Of a DNA stretch of 64,000 nt, positions 36,203-47,851 are shown piece by piece (positions within the stretch are counted from its first letter, which is position 1; each line of letters begins with the position of its first letter). Location: contig NW_026947484.1 of NCBI RefSeq assembly GCF_034190915.1, positions 211,246,657 to 211,310,656 of the forward strand, given 5' to 3'. The DNA comes from Cavia porcellus (taxonomy: Eukaryota; Chordata; Mammalia; Rodentia; Caviidae). A program made the position numbers and the translations under genes. The notes below the pieces were generated by a model that saw nothing but the letters and a program-made list of their open reading frames with translations, had not been told where the DNA came from and made no database searches.

Positions 36203-36224
36203 GGACTCATTACATTTAGGGCCA

Positions 36225-36377
36225 AATAGCCAAATCTAATGGTACATACTCGTAATTGCAGAACTTAGGAGGCTAAGGCAGGAGGATTGCCACAAGTTCG
36301 AGGCCAGCCTGGGCTACACAGTGAGTTCAAGGCCAACCTGAAACAGATAGCAAGACCCTGTCTCAAAAAAAAAATTA
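36225..36377 (+). mobile_element. B1 SINE
   Basis: Diverged 5' end, then ggaggctaaggcaggaggat, the duplicated ggccagcctgggctacacag / ggccaacctgaaacagatag, and an A-tail. Confidence 0.9.
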
Positions 36378-36698
36378 CAGCTGAGTACCTTATTTGGCAA
36401 TTAATTTGTGGGTATAGTGGTGAGATAATACTATGCATAGTTTTATGCTGTTTAACCTCTAACACCACCCACTTCCAGCCAATGGGTATCATTTCTTGGC
36501 TTTTCTGTTTATAAGAGTAATACACATGGCAGGTCTCAGGGCCTATTTCAAGGTGCAGGGTGTCCCAAACAAAAACTGGATAAGACACACAGAAAAGGCA
36601 GTATACATTTACTGAAAGTAGAAAAAAAGCATATTCTACAGAATACCAGTAATAAGGCTCACACTGACCCTGAGGATAAAATAAAAGAGGTCTTTTGT

Positions 36699-37678
36699 CA
36701 GTAAAACCTTGGTTTGTGAGCATATGCTGGAAACATGCTTGCAATCCAAAGCACTTGTATGTCAACATGAATTTCCCCAAAAGAAATAACGAAAACTCAG
36801 ATGATTTGTTCCACAATCCAAAAAATTCATATAAAAATGATTGCAACAATGTAATATAACACAAAATAATACAGAAAATACAAAATATAAAGAAAAATAA
36901 ACAAATTAACCTGCAATTATCTCTGAAAACCATTGTTTAAAAAAATAAAATCATGGTAGCTGTGAGAGAAACAAAAGAGAGAAGGGTTATAGTGTAAGAG
37001 GACTTTCACTGTCACTAACAAAATCACTGCTATTTATTGGCTCAATGAAATCTTTCTCTTTTCATGCGATTTTAACAAAGAACTGTTCAATGACACTTTC
37101 TTTTGCCTCCTTTTGAGGATTTTGCAGAAATGTGACACTGCGTTGCTGTTAGATTCCTTTCTCACAGAGCCTTGTTTGGGTAGTGGTTTTATAGAATTTT
37201 GTACTATTCCCCACATTTTACACATCTCCCTAGTCCTCTTTGAAGCAAGGAATTCCTCCACCTTTTTTTCCTCTTCCTCTGCAGATGTAATCTCTTCTAT
37301 AAGCACTTGCTGTTGGGGAAGGATGATCCACAACCCCTGAGTGAGAGTGGGAGAAGGAGATAGAGAAGGAGGGACAAGGGGAGAGGAGAAGGGGAGGGAG
37401 AGAACAGAAGAAAGAGAAGGAGGAGAAAAGGGGGGGAGAGGAGAGAGGGGGAGGGGGAGGAGGAGAGAAGAGAGGAGAGAAGAGGAGAGGAGAGGAGAGG
37501 AGAGGAGAGGAGAGGAGAGGAGAGCAGAGCAGAGAGGAAAAAATTGCTTTTGTGATAATGTGACATTGGGCATCACATACAACCCATATTGCAAGATGTC
37601 ACTTGTTTATCAAGTTCAAGTTTATTATCAATGTTTGCTTATCTTGCAAAACAAGTTACTTGCAATCCAAAGTTTTAC
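36699..37678. mobile_element. DNA-transposon relic with inverted ends
   Basis: The left end cagtaaaaccttggtttgtg pairs with the reverse complement of the right end (tagtaaaactttggattgca) at roughly 17 of 22 positions. Sub-terminal blocks (tgcaatccaaag) recur inside. No transposase was recognised, so it is non-autonomous or gutted. I believe it is a Tigger-like family but cannot name it. It holds a long polypurine tract at 37339-37537. Confidence 0.6.
37339..37537 (+). repeat. 200-bp polypurine tract, (GGAGA)n-rich
   Basis: About 200 bases of almost pure purine ending in a run of AGAGG units. Such mirror-like polypurine tracts can form triplex (H-DNA) or stall polymerase. Long frames on both strands come from the repeat. 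Confidence 0.92.
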
Positions 37679-37745
37679 TACACATGGATGGATCTCCATT
37701 TCAGGCAAACAAAGCATTGGGACATTTGTGCTATCAAAAACTCAC

Positions 37746-37853
37746 TTGTGGGGGGGGAGGGCAGCCAGGGAGCAGTGTAAGGAATCTGGCAAGCGCAAGG
37801 TAGTGAGTTCGATCCCAGATACAAAAAACAAAAAACAAACAAACAAACAAAAA
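37746..37853 (+). mobile_element. Diverged ID-like SINE
   Basis: 'ctggcaagcgcaaggtagtg' and 'agttcgatcccagatacaaa' with an (AAAC)n tail; the A-box half is poorly kept. Confidence 0.6.
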
Positions 37854-39459
37854 GCTTACTTGGCCTCATACCAGATGTGAATGAAGGATCAAAAAAGTGC
37901 CTTTTGATTGGTCATGTCTACATGTAAATGAAAGACTGAAAATAGCGTCTTCCAATTGGTCCTGAGAACAGCAGGAGACTCAAATGAAGGTTGAAAACAT
38001 TCTTTTTTGATTGACCCACAGGACTTGGAAGCTGTAATCTGATATCATTTTGAGTTCTGTGTTCCACGGCCTCTCTTTTTTGGAAACATCTCGCCCAATC
38101 TGTTAGCCAGGGTTTTTATGATCTTGACCCATTCCATCTATAGTCTGTGGTCCAATTTACCTTAATCTCCTATGTACTTTTTAAAAATCAGAAAATAAGA
38201 GATAATATAACTTAAAGACTCCTTCTTTGGTGGAATTCTTCAAGTGTATTTTGTCCAGTTTATTTTTTTCTGTCTATGTAACAAGGAAAATATTTTTGAA
38301 CTGTATTAATGTTACTTTCCTTTTTTGCACTTCCTTGGAAGTCACCTTTTTTCTAGATGACAAGGGTTCTTAGAGCAGGAATCCCAAGAGTGAGGGGCGA
38401 AGCCATTGTTCAATCTTACTTCGAAAATAAGATTTTTGTTAAGTAAGAATTTTGAAAGTCAGACTTTGAGGACAGAGAAACAGAGAAGAGAGAAAGTAAT
38501 TTTTAATGATTTGATATTTCACTTTAACATAAGAAGCAATGGAGCCAAAGAATTAAATCATAGAGTTTTCCTAAAAGCCAGAAACAGAAATTTGGAGTGT
38601 ACTTTCAGGACATGCTTTGGGGATTGCAGTCTGGCTCAAGGGATTATAGGGAAAAGAAAAATGTGAAGCAAAAGGAAAATGAGATAGACAAATATATTGT
38701 GACCACGCTGAGGACTAAGTTTCTGGAGGGGAAAGGCTTGTTGGACAGGTCAAGGGGTAAACTCAAAAGGAAAAGCAGCCTTTGCTCTGCTGCTCAGAAA
38801 AAAAACCTGGAAGGAGACACAATTTAGGAAGATTCCGCTCTACAACAAGGATAGCATGCAACAGAGTGACAGTGGGGACAGACCCTGGGGGCAGAACAGC
38901 AATCTAGCTACCCCGTCTTCACTGTGAGGCACAAGGGACCGGTGTGGGGTGTCTAGAAATTAGCCGAGCCTCAGGTGGGAAGCGGATGACACATGTGGGC
39001 CACAGGCGGGGCTGGCTGTGGAGACCACCCTCACTCACACTGCTCACTGTCCCCCGGTGACCTTCAGAGGAGAAGGAGGAGATGCAGGGGAGAAACCACC
39101 TGGGTAGGAAGACCGAACTTTGAATTGACTGAATATTTACCCCATAGAGACTACTTGAAATGAAAAGACTGTTAGATCAACAGAGATTGTTTAATATGGA
39201 GGAGGTAATCTTAACTGGAAGGGTTTAGAAATTAGAACCATTTCTAAGAAATTAGATCGATTAAGGGAAGAAGCCACATATTCTGGCTCTTGAGTAGAGA
39301 AGTAAAGAATTTATGTCTCTATTATAAATCTTACACATGTTTTTAGCAAAATAAAGTGAATAAAAATTTATATAAATATTTTCAGCATACATGCACACTT
39401 GTACAATCTGAATTTTTTTCACTTTATGATATTGTTTAAAGTTTCTGTTTTACTTCTTC
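37854..39459. other. Low-copy sequence
   Basis: Frames up to 86 codons show no recognisable domain. No repeat recognised. Confidence 0.4.
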
Positions 39460-39570
39460 CCAACAAGGCTCTAAAAACCTGGAGGACGCGGAATGTGTTT
39501 TATCCCTCTTTGTATGTTTCTCTGAATCAGCCTCAGTGCCGAGCACAAAGCAGACATCCAAAACACTGCT
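39460..39570 (+). mobile_element. MIR/L2-like tail fragment
   Basis: 'ccctctttgtatgtttctct' and 'agcacaaagcagacatcca' resemble the 3' end of old MIR/L2 elements. Confidence 0.4.
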
Positions 39571-40654
39571 GGCTGGCTCCCTACCCATACACAGTTCCAA
39601 CCAACAAGCAAGCCAGCAACACAGAAGACCTTGAAGCAAGCAGGAGGCAGTTTGGAAGAAAAGGCCAATGATACGAGGAGACCATTAAGCAGACCCCTGA
39701 ATTCGTGTCCTAAGCAGGCGCTGACTTAGACAAGTCACTCTTTACTACATCCATGTCATAAGACACAAAGAAATCCATTGGAAGTCACTCAAAAGAGAAC
39801 GCAAAACAGTCAATTAAAGTGTTGACAAATGACTCGCAGTTAGAATACAAGTGCTGGGGCAGGCTTTCTTTGCACCTCTCTCCCTGCTTAACTCTCCTTC
39901 CAAATGTGTTGCTGCAGCAGCCCCCTCCCACCCCAAACACCGGGGCGCTCTCCCATTGCAGCAACCCAGTCACTGTCTCCCAGTAAACGCTTGTTTTTAA
40001 AGAACAACCAAAAGATTTTAGTTAGCTGACCTGTGAGTCTTTCCTGGACATAAATAGAGAAAGGTTACTTAGAGATGGAAAAACAAATCAGGACAGGTTT
40101 TCATTCCAACAATGATTAAAATCTTTAAGCCCTTTCACTTAACCAATTAGCAGGTCTCATCAGTCTTGATTGAAAACAAAGAAAGATGGGATTTTCTCTG
40201 CACACCTGTAAACTTCCTGGGTTTTTTTAGTATGTGTGTACAGTACCTGATAAATACATCATTATGGAAATTTGCTACATACACACATCACATCTTGATC
40301 ACTTGTGACTTCCCCTCCGCTGCCCTCTTCCAGCCACCAGATCCCATTCCCATCTGCAGTGCCACCTCCCACTTCCTGTCGCCCGTCTTTCACAGATATT
40401 CCCTGTTTAATGACCCACCTGTTTCGCACATACAACCAGGGCACGTTGTTCAGACTTATAAACCGTCACTTGGAGTTACCCATCCTTTGGAGTTACGACC
40501 TGCTTTTTGTGTGTGTGTTTTGGTACAGTTTGTACATACTATTTCTAAAACCCAATGTCTTTTTTTGTACACTGCACCTTATTTATACAGTTGTAATTTT
40601 TGCTTATTTTACCACACAAAACAATATAGGTTTTTTGGGTGTGTTTTTGTTTGT
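39571..40654. other. Low-copy sequence
   Basis: A 168-codon frame (40166-40672) and a 138-codon frame (40305-40721) overlap here and run into a B1; no domain was recognised in either. Confidence 0.35.
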
Positions 40655-40797
40655 TTGTTTTGGTCTTTTTGAAACAAGGTTTCACCATGCAGTTCAGGCT
40701 ACCCTTGAACTCACTTTGTAGGCCAGGCTCACAGCAATCCTCCGCCTCAGCCTCCTGAGTGCTGGGATTACAGGTATGCACCACCAAGCCTGATCTA
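40655..40797 (-). mobile_element. B1 SINE, reverse
   Basis: 'gaaacaaggtttcaccatgc', 'ccttgaactcactttgtagg', 'tgagtgctgggattacaggt'. Confidence 0.92.
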
Positions 40798-40927
40798 CAA
40801 TACTATAGTTTTATGTACTGTTATACATTACAATACTGCATGTAAGAGTTACGCAAATAAAAGCAAAGTGATCATTTTGGAGTTTCCTTTGATTATTTTG
40901 TGGTTCTGAATATTATAATGTATACCA

Positions 40928-41015
40928 TATACAACTCCTCATTTAACAGACTTCATTTAATGACCTAGTTGCAGGAAAGTTACTCGGTTATTAAATGAGG
41001 AAGGTCTATATTTGT
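40928..41015. mobile_element. Tiny inverted-repeat element
   Basis: 'cctcatttaa' near 40938 and its complement 'ttaaatgagg' near 40992 bracket about 55 bp; 'acagac' and 'ggtct' extend the imperfect symmetry. Size and structure fit a miniature DNA transposon, but a chance palindrome is possible. Confidence 0.35.
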
Positions 41016-41301
41016 ACTATATATTATTTATACTTTGTGTTCCTCCTATGAGAGAAATCACAAGCTATTTAACCTTCTGTGTCTGATTTCACTTAGTATT
41101 ATGAACTCAAGATGCATCCATTTTCCTACAAATGACTGAGACTTATCTTTCCTTATGGCTGAGTAGTACTCCATTGTGAATATATACCACATTTTATTTA
41201 TTCACTCATCTGTTATGGCATATAGACCATTTCCAAGATTTAGCTATTATAGTTGTGCTGCTATAAATGGGTATATCCACATATCACTGTAATAGGATGC
41301 C

Positions 41302-41383
41302 TTTTTTTTGTACCAGGAATTGAATTCAGGACCTTGCACTTGCCAGGCAGGTTCTGTGCCACTGAGCTGTATCCCGGGGCCTA
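41302..41383 (-). mobile_element. ID-like SINE, reverse
   Basis: gtaccaggaattgaattcag ... tgccactgagctgtatcccg. Confidence 0.85.
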
Positions 41384-41409
41384 TATGATGTTTTTAACTC
41401 TTTGTTTAT

Positions 41410-41497
41410 TTGTCTGTTTTTGGTGCCAGGGATTGAACTCACAACCTTGTGCTTACCAGGCAGGCACTTGTGCCACTGAGCTAAATCCCCAGTCCAA
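41410..41497 (-). mobile_element. ID-like SINE, reverse
   Basis: ggtgccagggattgaactca ... tgccactgagctaaatcccc. Close to consensus and only 27 bp from the previous SINE. Confidence 0.88.
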
Positions 41498-41946
41498 TGT
41501 CTTTAACGCCTTGGGAAGATGCGTGGCAGGGAAATGGCTGGGTCACATGAAATTTTTAGTTTTTTTTGTTTTTGGTTTTTGAAGCATCTTCATACTGGTT
41601 ACCATAGTTGTTATATTAGGCTATATTTCTAACAAAGTAGAGTTCCTTTTCCCCTACAACCTCTCCAGTATTCATTTTTTGAATTCTTAATGATAGCCAT
41701 CCCTTCTGGGGTAAAATTGACATTTAGTAGTCTTACTCTATGGCATTAAACAAGCTGTGTAAAACACAGTAACCCTTGATTCCTGACCAGGAGGCCTTTC
41801 GTATCATGTTTTGTGATATGTGGAATACGGTTTTAGGGCCATCGTACAACCCAGTCTAACTTGCACAGTCTGAATAATTTGGTTGTTGTATTTTTAATCA
41901 AATTCCAGTAGCATCCAGTATTTGAGCAGATCTCTGAGAAGTATCT

Positions 41947-42030
41947 TTTTAGGAATGTTGCTGGGGATCAAACCCACAGGCCTCAAGCATGCTAAATAAC
42001 CATTCTATCGCCGAACTATACTCCCCACTC
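41947..42030 (-). mobile_element. ID-like SINE, reverse
   Basis: gctggggatcaaacccacag ... cgccgaactatactccccac; diverged. Confidence 0.65.
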
Positions 42031-42071
42031 CGAAAATCATCTGCTTAAAAATCAAAAATACTTCTTTCAGT

Positions 42072-42500
42072 GAACAATTATTCATCCACTTAGGAAGCAT
42101 TAAGTGAGCATTTGCCCTGTGCCAGGGTCTGCACTAGGCCCCTGGATACAAAAAAAGAATCTAGCGCAGATTAGTAGGGGAAACTGACGCGTCAAGACCC
42201 TGATCTGCATTGGGGCGGAGCAGTAATAAAGATCCGTCCGCACAGAAGAGGGACGTGACTCAGCTTGGATGCTGCAGCAGTTTCATGGAGAAGGAACATT
42301 CTCACTCATGGCTTCATTCCCCAGTTGCCACACGCTTTCTACGGCTGATAGCGTCCCAAGTACTGCGAACACAGCAGTGAGCAAAGCACAGGAAAATCAC
42401 ATCCCCGAATGGACAGTAAACAAGATAAGCAAGTATATTACTAGTGATAAGTGCCAAGAAAGGAAACTTAAACAGGCAGTGTGCATGTGATATCGCAGTT
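42072..42500. mobile_element. L2-like relic
   Basis: 'gtgagcatttgccctgtgcc' with 'cactaggcccctggatacaa', then 'aacacagcagtgagcaaagc' and 'tagtgataagtgccaagaaa' follow the order of the ancient L2 3' end. Confidence 0.5.
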
Positions 42501-42536
42501 AACAAGGTCTCGGAAACCTCACTAAGGTGACTCTTG

Positions 42537-42597
42537 GGCCTAGGGTGTAGCTCAACCAACACGCCTGAGGCCTTGAGTCTGATCACTGCCATGGCGG
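42537..42597 (+). mobile_element. ID-like SINE remnant
   Basis: 'ggcctagggtgtagctcaac' and 'cttgagtctgatcactgcca'; heavily diverged. Confidence 0.45.
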
Positions 42598-42909
42598 GGT
42601 GGGGTGAGTCTTAATACCTGCGCACTGGGAGAGCAAGGCGGGGAACAGGAGGGATGAGATGACAGAGGAACAGCAAACTCAAAAGCCCCGAAGCAAAGTC
42701 CACGGTCTGGTTTAAAGTGAGTGAAGAGCAGCGACGAGGGAGAACCTCAGAAGGCTGGGAGCCACGAAGGACAGTCATGCGTCACACATACCGTGTCACC
42801 CTGGTCTTGCCTGTGGTCTGTTGGCAACTCATTACATCTTTTACGACGGGAAAGGTGGTGGCCTTACAGAGCTACGGTAATGGGAGTGAACCGGGTATAT
42901 TCTGAGCAT
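42598..42909. other. Low-copy sequence
   Basis: Nothing recognised; two overlapping 62-67 codon frames look like chance. Confidence 0.4.
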
Positions 42910-42984
42910 CAGGGTTTTTTTTGAGACAGGGTCTTGCTCTGCAGTTCAGGTTAGCCTTGGACTCACTTTGTAGCCCAGCTCTTG
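42910..42984 (-). mobile_element. B1 SINE fragment, reverse
   Basis: gagacagggtcttgctctgc ... ggactcactttgtagcccag, truncated by the following ID-like SINE. Confidence 0.82.
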
Positions 42985-43083
42985 GTTCTTTTTTTCTTTT
43001 TTCTTTTTTGGTTCTTAGAATTTAACTCAGAACCTTACACTTGCTAGGCAGGCACTGGGGCACTGAACTATATCCCCAGCCCT
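42985..43083 (-). mobile_element. ID-like SINE, reverse
   Basis: T-rich start, then gttcttagaatttaactcag ... ggcactgaactatatcccca. Confidence 0.8.
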
Positions 43084-43331
43084 TCTGAGTAGCTTTTGAA
43101 AGCACAGCCAACATGATCTATGGGGAGTCTGAATGTAGACTGTGATACGAAGAAAGGAGTAAGAAAATCACCAAGTTTCTTGGCCTAACCAAACGCAAAG
43201 GTCAAACTGTCATCCACTGAAATAGAGCAAACTAGCAAAACTAGGATAATATCTTAGACTGTGTAGTTCACAACATCTCCAACCACTCAAATCCACCATC
43301 ATAGCATGAAAGCAGCCACAGACAACACCCG
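43084..43331. other. Low-copy sequence
   Basis: Nothing recognised. Confidence 0.4.
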
Positions 43332-43812
43332 TGTTATTCAGGATTCTCCAAAGCAGCAGAGTTAATAGGAGATCTATTAAACGGAGGATTGGCTCCTACA
43401 ATTACAGACATTGAAAAATCTCACCATTTGCCATCTGCAAGCTAGAGCCCCAGGAAACCAGGGGTATAGTTCCAGTCCAACCAGAAGGCCCAACAACCAG
43501 AGGAGCTAGTGGTATAAGTTCCACCTAGAGCCTATGAGCCTAAGGAGGAGAGCTATGTCCAGTGGCAGAAGGAGACAGACGTCCCAGCTCAAGCAGAGAA
43601 CGCATTTTCCCTTCCTCCGCCTTTTTGTTCTATTCAGACTCTTAATAAGTTGATTGTCATTGTCATTGTCATTGATACACTTGTCTTCTTTATTCAATCT
43701 ACAAATTAAAATGCTAAATCTCTTTCCAAAGATCCTCATGGACATACCCAGAAATAACACAATCTGGCACCCCTTGCTCGTCAAGTTAACACACAAAAGT
43801 AACCATAGTAAC
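43332..43812 (+). repeat. Ancient mammal-wide repeat, class unsure
   Basis: 'gttattcaggattctccaaa', 'taataggagatctattaaac' at one end and 'gtcaagttaacacacaaaag' at the other match a common repeat of mammalian genomes. I cannot settle whether it is LTR or DNA class. A short (ATTGTC)n run lies at 43656. Confidence 0.5.
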
Positions 43813-43949
43813 ACCTAAATGAACAAGAGGGATTGTGTTCAAATAAACATTTGAGGCTACTGGAAACTGAGTTTAATATAACTTTCACATGTTACAAGTA
43901 TTGCACATTTTTCAATGATTTTTTAAAATGTAAACATCATTCTTAAGAG

Positions 43950-44120
43950 CCAGATGTGGCTCTATAATCCTAGCACTTGAGGACTCTAATCCTAGCACTT
44001 GGGAGACTAAGAAGGAGGATAGCTAGCTTAAGGTTGGTCTGTGCTGCACACCAAATTCAAGTCCAGCCTGGACTATAGCAAGAAGCCGTTTCAAAAACAA
44101 AAAAAAACAAACAAAAAAAT
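43950..44120 (+). mobile_element. B1 SINE with internal duplication
   Basis: 'aatcctagcacttgaggact' and 'aatcctagcacttgggagac' repeat the early segment, followed by gtccagcctggactatagca and an AAAC-rich tail. Confidence 0.8.
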
Positions 44121-44744
44121 TCTTAACTTTCAGGTGATACAAAAAATGGGCAACAAGCTAGATCTGACCCACAAGCTATGGTGTGCTGACTTCTGAGCGC
44201 TAATAAAAGGTGAATTAGGGTGCAGTGGAAAATAAAGTTTCAAAAGTGGTCAAAGTGTAAGTAATGGGGTATGAAATATTAGGTATCTGAAATGCACTCA
44301 GGAACCGGTAGACACTGGTACTGGTTTGATATGACATGTTATAGTGAACTAGAAACTTGAAGGAAGTGAGATTTATAATCAAAACTTGGATGACAGTCAC
44401 AGGACTTAGCAATAGCTAAGCCCATAGACAGAAAAGGATAAATAGAGCCTTACTTGAAACAGGATGGGAGACTCCACAGTTACCAGCAAGACATTCTACG
44501 TGTTAGGTTCTATAAAAATTGTATACATGAATGACTTTAATTTTACAAAACATGCATGAAAATGCTTCATGGTTTTAGCATGGTTCATTTATAGCCCATG
44601 AACTAAGATCTTAAATCACTAAAACAGAAGATCCTACAGAGCAAATAAACTTTATTTCTATAATATAGGAGTCTCTTCAGTTATACGAAAGGTCGTCTAG
44701 CCACATATAATGGTGCACCATTGTTTGAGGGTTTTGTTTTGTTT
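44121..44744. other. Low-copy sequence
   Basis: Nothing recognised. Confidence 0.4.
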
Positions 44745-44898
44745 TGTTAGTTTTTTGAGACAGGGTCTCTCTATGTAATTTAGGCTGGCCTGGAATTCAC
44801 TATATAGCCCAGGCTGGCCTGGAATTCATGGTGATCCTCCTGCCTCAGCCTGCCTGCTGAGTACTGTGATTACAGACCTGCATCACCATACCAGGCCT
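44745..44898 (-). mobile_element. B1 SINE, reverse
   Basis: gagacagggtctctctatgt, the duplicated caggctggcctggaattca segment, and catcaccataccaggcc. Confidence 0.92.
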
Positions 44899-44919
44899 GT
44901 TTGAGTTTAAAGTGCTCAC

Positions 44920-45343
44920 TGTAGGAAGCCCTATAATTGGCTGCCACCTTATATCTGCAGGCCGCACCACCTTAACATCTGTAGGCTGCACCACCTTAAC
45001 TCCCTCTAGGAGTTAAGTTTGGTAGTTAAGCAGCTCCTGGCCTACCTAGCTTGTTTGATCTTTATTCAGGGATTATGTTAATCAGCCCACCTTATGAGCC
45101 TGCACCCCAGAAATTTGAATTGACCTATAACCCTCGGTCTTGCCACTGTTGCTAAGTTACCTGCTGCCGTCTCAGAACCCAAATCCCTCCTCCTCAATAC
45201 CCTATATATTTGTTACTCCTTCCTTGAATAAATGAGACTTGATTGGACTTCCTCATCTTGTCTCCATCCTTTGTGTCTCTTGTCCCCTCTTCATCCCCAC
45301 TCCCCCTCTAGAGTCTCCGTGGACTTACCCACAGGCCGGGTCA
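44920..45343 (+). mobile_element. Solo LTR, class II-like
   Basis: The 424-bp sequence begins TGTAGGAAGC and ends CCGGGTCA, so has TG...CA ends. A perfect 6-bp GCTCAC duplication flanks it (44914-44919, 45344-45349). Inside are a TATATA (45203-45208), an AATAAA (45227-45232) followed by GT/CT-rich sequence, and a short direct repeat (gccgcaccaccttaac / gctgcaccaccttaac). Six-bp duplications and this layout fit a betaretrovirus-like (ERVK) solo LTR made by LTR-LTR recombination. It is not close to the LTR at 50811. Confidence 0.8.
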
Positions 45344-45610
45344 GCTCACAGCATACTCTGAATTACTAGGCAGATGGCAGGCTCCCTCCAAGGCAGAAGT
45401 TTGGGTTTGCTTCCTGGTTTTGATTTGTTTGTTTGCTCTTTACCTGCCAGTTTGTGCTAACCATTTCGATGATCTTAGCCCAAGTCCTTCACTCTTTGAG
45501 GCTCCATACTTCTTATTTCTTAATGGAACTAATAATATACAGTAGTTACGCATTTGGAAGTTGTGGAATAAATAATTTACATTTTGGGCTCCTTCCGTTG
45601 ATTTTAGTTT

Positions 45611-45615
<5 letters not shown>

Positions 45616-45661
<46 letters not shown>
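45616..45661. repeat. (CA)n microsatellite
   Basis: About 46 bp of perfect CA; a good length-polymorphism marker. Confidence 0.97.
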
Positions 45662-45664
<3 letters not shown>

Positions 45665-45671
45665 ACCGTTA

Positions 45672-46045
45672 GCCTGGCATTATGGTTTAGATGGTAAATG
45701 GTTTCCTAATGAACATGTGTTGAAGGTGTGGTCCCAGGCCTGTGGCCCTGTTGGCAGATGGCGGAGCTGCTAGCAGGTGGAGCCTAGGGAAGGCAGCTGG
45801 ATGGCTGAGGGCTTGCCTCTCAGGGCATGCTGGGGGCCTGGGTGCCCTGTTGCTCTCTGTGCCTCCTGGCCACTGTGAAGTGAACACATGCCCTCTGCCT
45901 TGTATTCTCACCGTGACACTGTGTCAGAGCAACAGGGCCAAGTGCCTGTGGACCGAACCTCTGAAACCGTGAGCCAAATTAAACCTTTCCTCCTCTAAGT
46001 CAATTTAGCGCAGGTGTTTGTCATAGTAATGAAACCCAGCACACC
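45672..46045 (+). repeat. MaLR-like LTR relic
   Basis: 'ttatggtttagatggtaaat' at the left and 'gagccaaattaaacctttcc' near the right are the paired ends also seen at 34749-35190. Confidence 0.55.
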
Positions 46046-46076
46046 TGGCCTGTGTGAGTCTCTAATTATTACTTAT

Positions 46077-46148
46077 TTTTGAAGTGCTGGGGATCAAACC
46101 CAGAGCGTGCTAGGCAAAAACTTTATCCCTGAGCTCCAGCTTTAGCCC
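46077..46148 (-). mobile_element. ID-like SINE fragment, reverse
   Basis: gctggggatcaaacccagag ... ttatccctgagctccagct; diverged. Confidence 0.6.
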
Positions 46149-46817
46149 TTCATGATCATTATTTTAAAATCAAGTTTATCTTATTCCATTACAGTTATAA
46201 GACACACTCATTTAAAAAACAATGAAAAGGAGAAGTGGTCAATGGGGCAGAAAAACACCTCCACATTCCAAGAAAATTTTGAAGTATTTTTGTCCTTGTA
46301 TAATTACTTTCACATTTTAAACTTCCAAATTCTTTGCCACCACAAAATTTTAACTCTCAGTCTACCATAAAAATAATTTGAACACTCCAGAACATGTTAA
46401 TATTATATGAAACATTTTCTTCCTTAGTACACAAAGCAAACCTCATAGTCCATCAACAATATATGCTTATGGATGCACTCTTGTGGATGTGCTTTAGAAC
46501 TGCTTGTTAGATGCTTAAAAATAAAAACCAGTGTTCCATTTTTAAAGAACAGCTGGCTGTGACTCCTCAGCAGTTTTTGCATTATGGTCCCTTCTGATTC
46601 TTAGCTGTAATTAATACACTGGAAAGATTTTATGAGACTAAATTAACAATGCAGGCACAGTTGTATGATAAAAGTCTATTTTGTTATTCATCGTGTCTCT
46701 ATTTTCAAAGTTGTAACTTTCTCAAAGAGGGGATCAGACATAGATCCAATTATACTATATGACAAGTATAAAACTTCTTTTTAACCTAAATAAAAATATT
46801 GTCAAGAATCATGTAAC
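46149..46817. other. Low-copy sequence
   Basis: Nothing recognised. Confidence 0.4.
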
Positions 46818-46934
46818 AGGGTGTGATGGCACATGCCTGCTATCCCAGCACACTCCAAAGGCTGAGGCAGGAGGATTGCCATAGTTCAAGGCCACCTTGA
46901 ACTACATAACAGGAACTTGTCTTTAAAAAGAAAA
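46818..46934 (+). mobile_element. B1-like SINE
   Basis: gggtgtgatggcacatgcct ... ggctgaggcaggaggattgc ... caaggccaccttgaactaca. Confidence 0.82.
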
Positions 46935-47194
46935 GTCATCCAACAGCCAATAGCCTACAAATGAACTATAAGGAATATTTGACAAAAATTTTAAACCAGC
47001 ATGATTGTGCTTCTTAAAAAATATTTAAAAGGAGACAGAGCCCTGATAATGAATTGACAAATGGCTGGTGGGCATGTCCTAGCTGTGTCCTAGCGTGTCT
47101 TCATTCTGTTCACACAGTAACATCACTGTTGTCACGGGGAAGGTACATCTAGTTCACAATTTCTGCGCCCGTTGTTTGCTCATGTTCACCAGAA

Positions 47195-47836
47195 AACCCT
47201 TTCAAGATGTTTCCTTAAAATCAGGGTGCTGGGACTTGGGGGACCAACCAAGAAACTCACCAGCCAGCCTTCCTGGTAAGCTGCACAAACTGCTCGAGGT
47301 CCAGGGAGAGAATGGTCGGACAGAGTCTACAGGCGGGCGGGCTGAGAATCAAACACCATCCATACACCACCTCACCCCAACTCCCACCGCGCTTTAGCAA
47401 CCAGATGGATCCAAGGTCAGCCTGAGTTGATAGCAACTAAGGCACTAAAGCAACTAAATGCTTGTATTGTTTGGTTGATTATGCTGACCTGGGGCCAGAG
47501 GTCTGAGTATCTCTTGAGAGGATGACAGTACGCAATATAGCAAATATGGGGGATTTCCTTCTATCTTGTCTTTGAAGGCAAATATTATTTTCACTGTTTT
47601 TGCTTTGTTCTGATTAATTGTTTTTGCTTTATTCAGTATTCTGTTTTGATTGGTTTTACAGTGTTTTGGTTTTGGTTTGCTCTTACTATACCTGATGGAA
47701 TGGACAACTACTGTGAAGACAACAAGATATACTATGGTAGCTATTATTGTTTTCCTAGTTGAAGTTCAGTACCAATTCTGCTGCATTGTTTTGATTGGCT
47801 TTGTTCTGTCTTGCTTTGTTGGATTTTATTATCTTT
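47195..47836 (+). mobile_element. Short tandem-tail retroelement, copy 3
   Basis: Head 'ccagccttcctggtaagctg', 'gctgagaatcaaacaccatc', 'gagtatctcttgagaggatg', then the T-rich body and one unit (gaagacaacaagatatacta). Its tail is where copy B inserted: the 15-bp duplication of copy B (47837-47851) is this element's A-rich end. The left boundary is estimated. Confidence 0.78.
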
Positions 47837-47851
47837 AAAATACAAAAAAAG

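Larger units (their letters stand above)
41040..41740 (-). mobile_element. Old L1 3' fragment with two nested SINEs
   Basis: 'atggctgagtagtactccat', 'ctgctataaatgggtatatc' and 'aatggctgggtcacatgaaa' are antisense L1 sequence. ID-like SINEs occupy 41302-41383 and 41410-41497. Confidence 0.75.

Noticed and set aside
37034..37880. 186- and 179-codon frames around 37.3 kb
   Set aside because: Most of their length is the polypurine tract read on each strand.
40166..40721. Host exon from the 168- and 138-codon frames
   Set aside because: The frames overlap each other and end within a B1 SINE; no domain or splice sites recognised.
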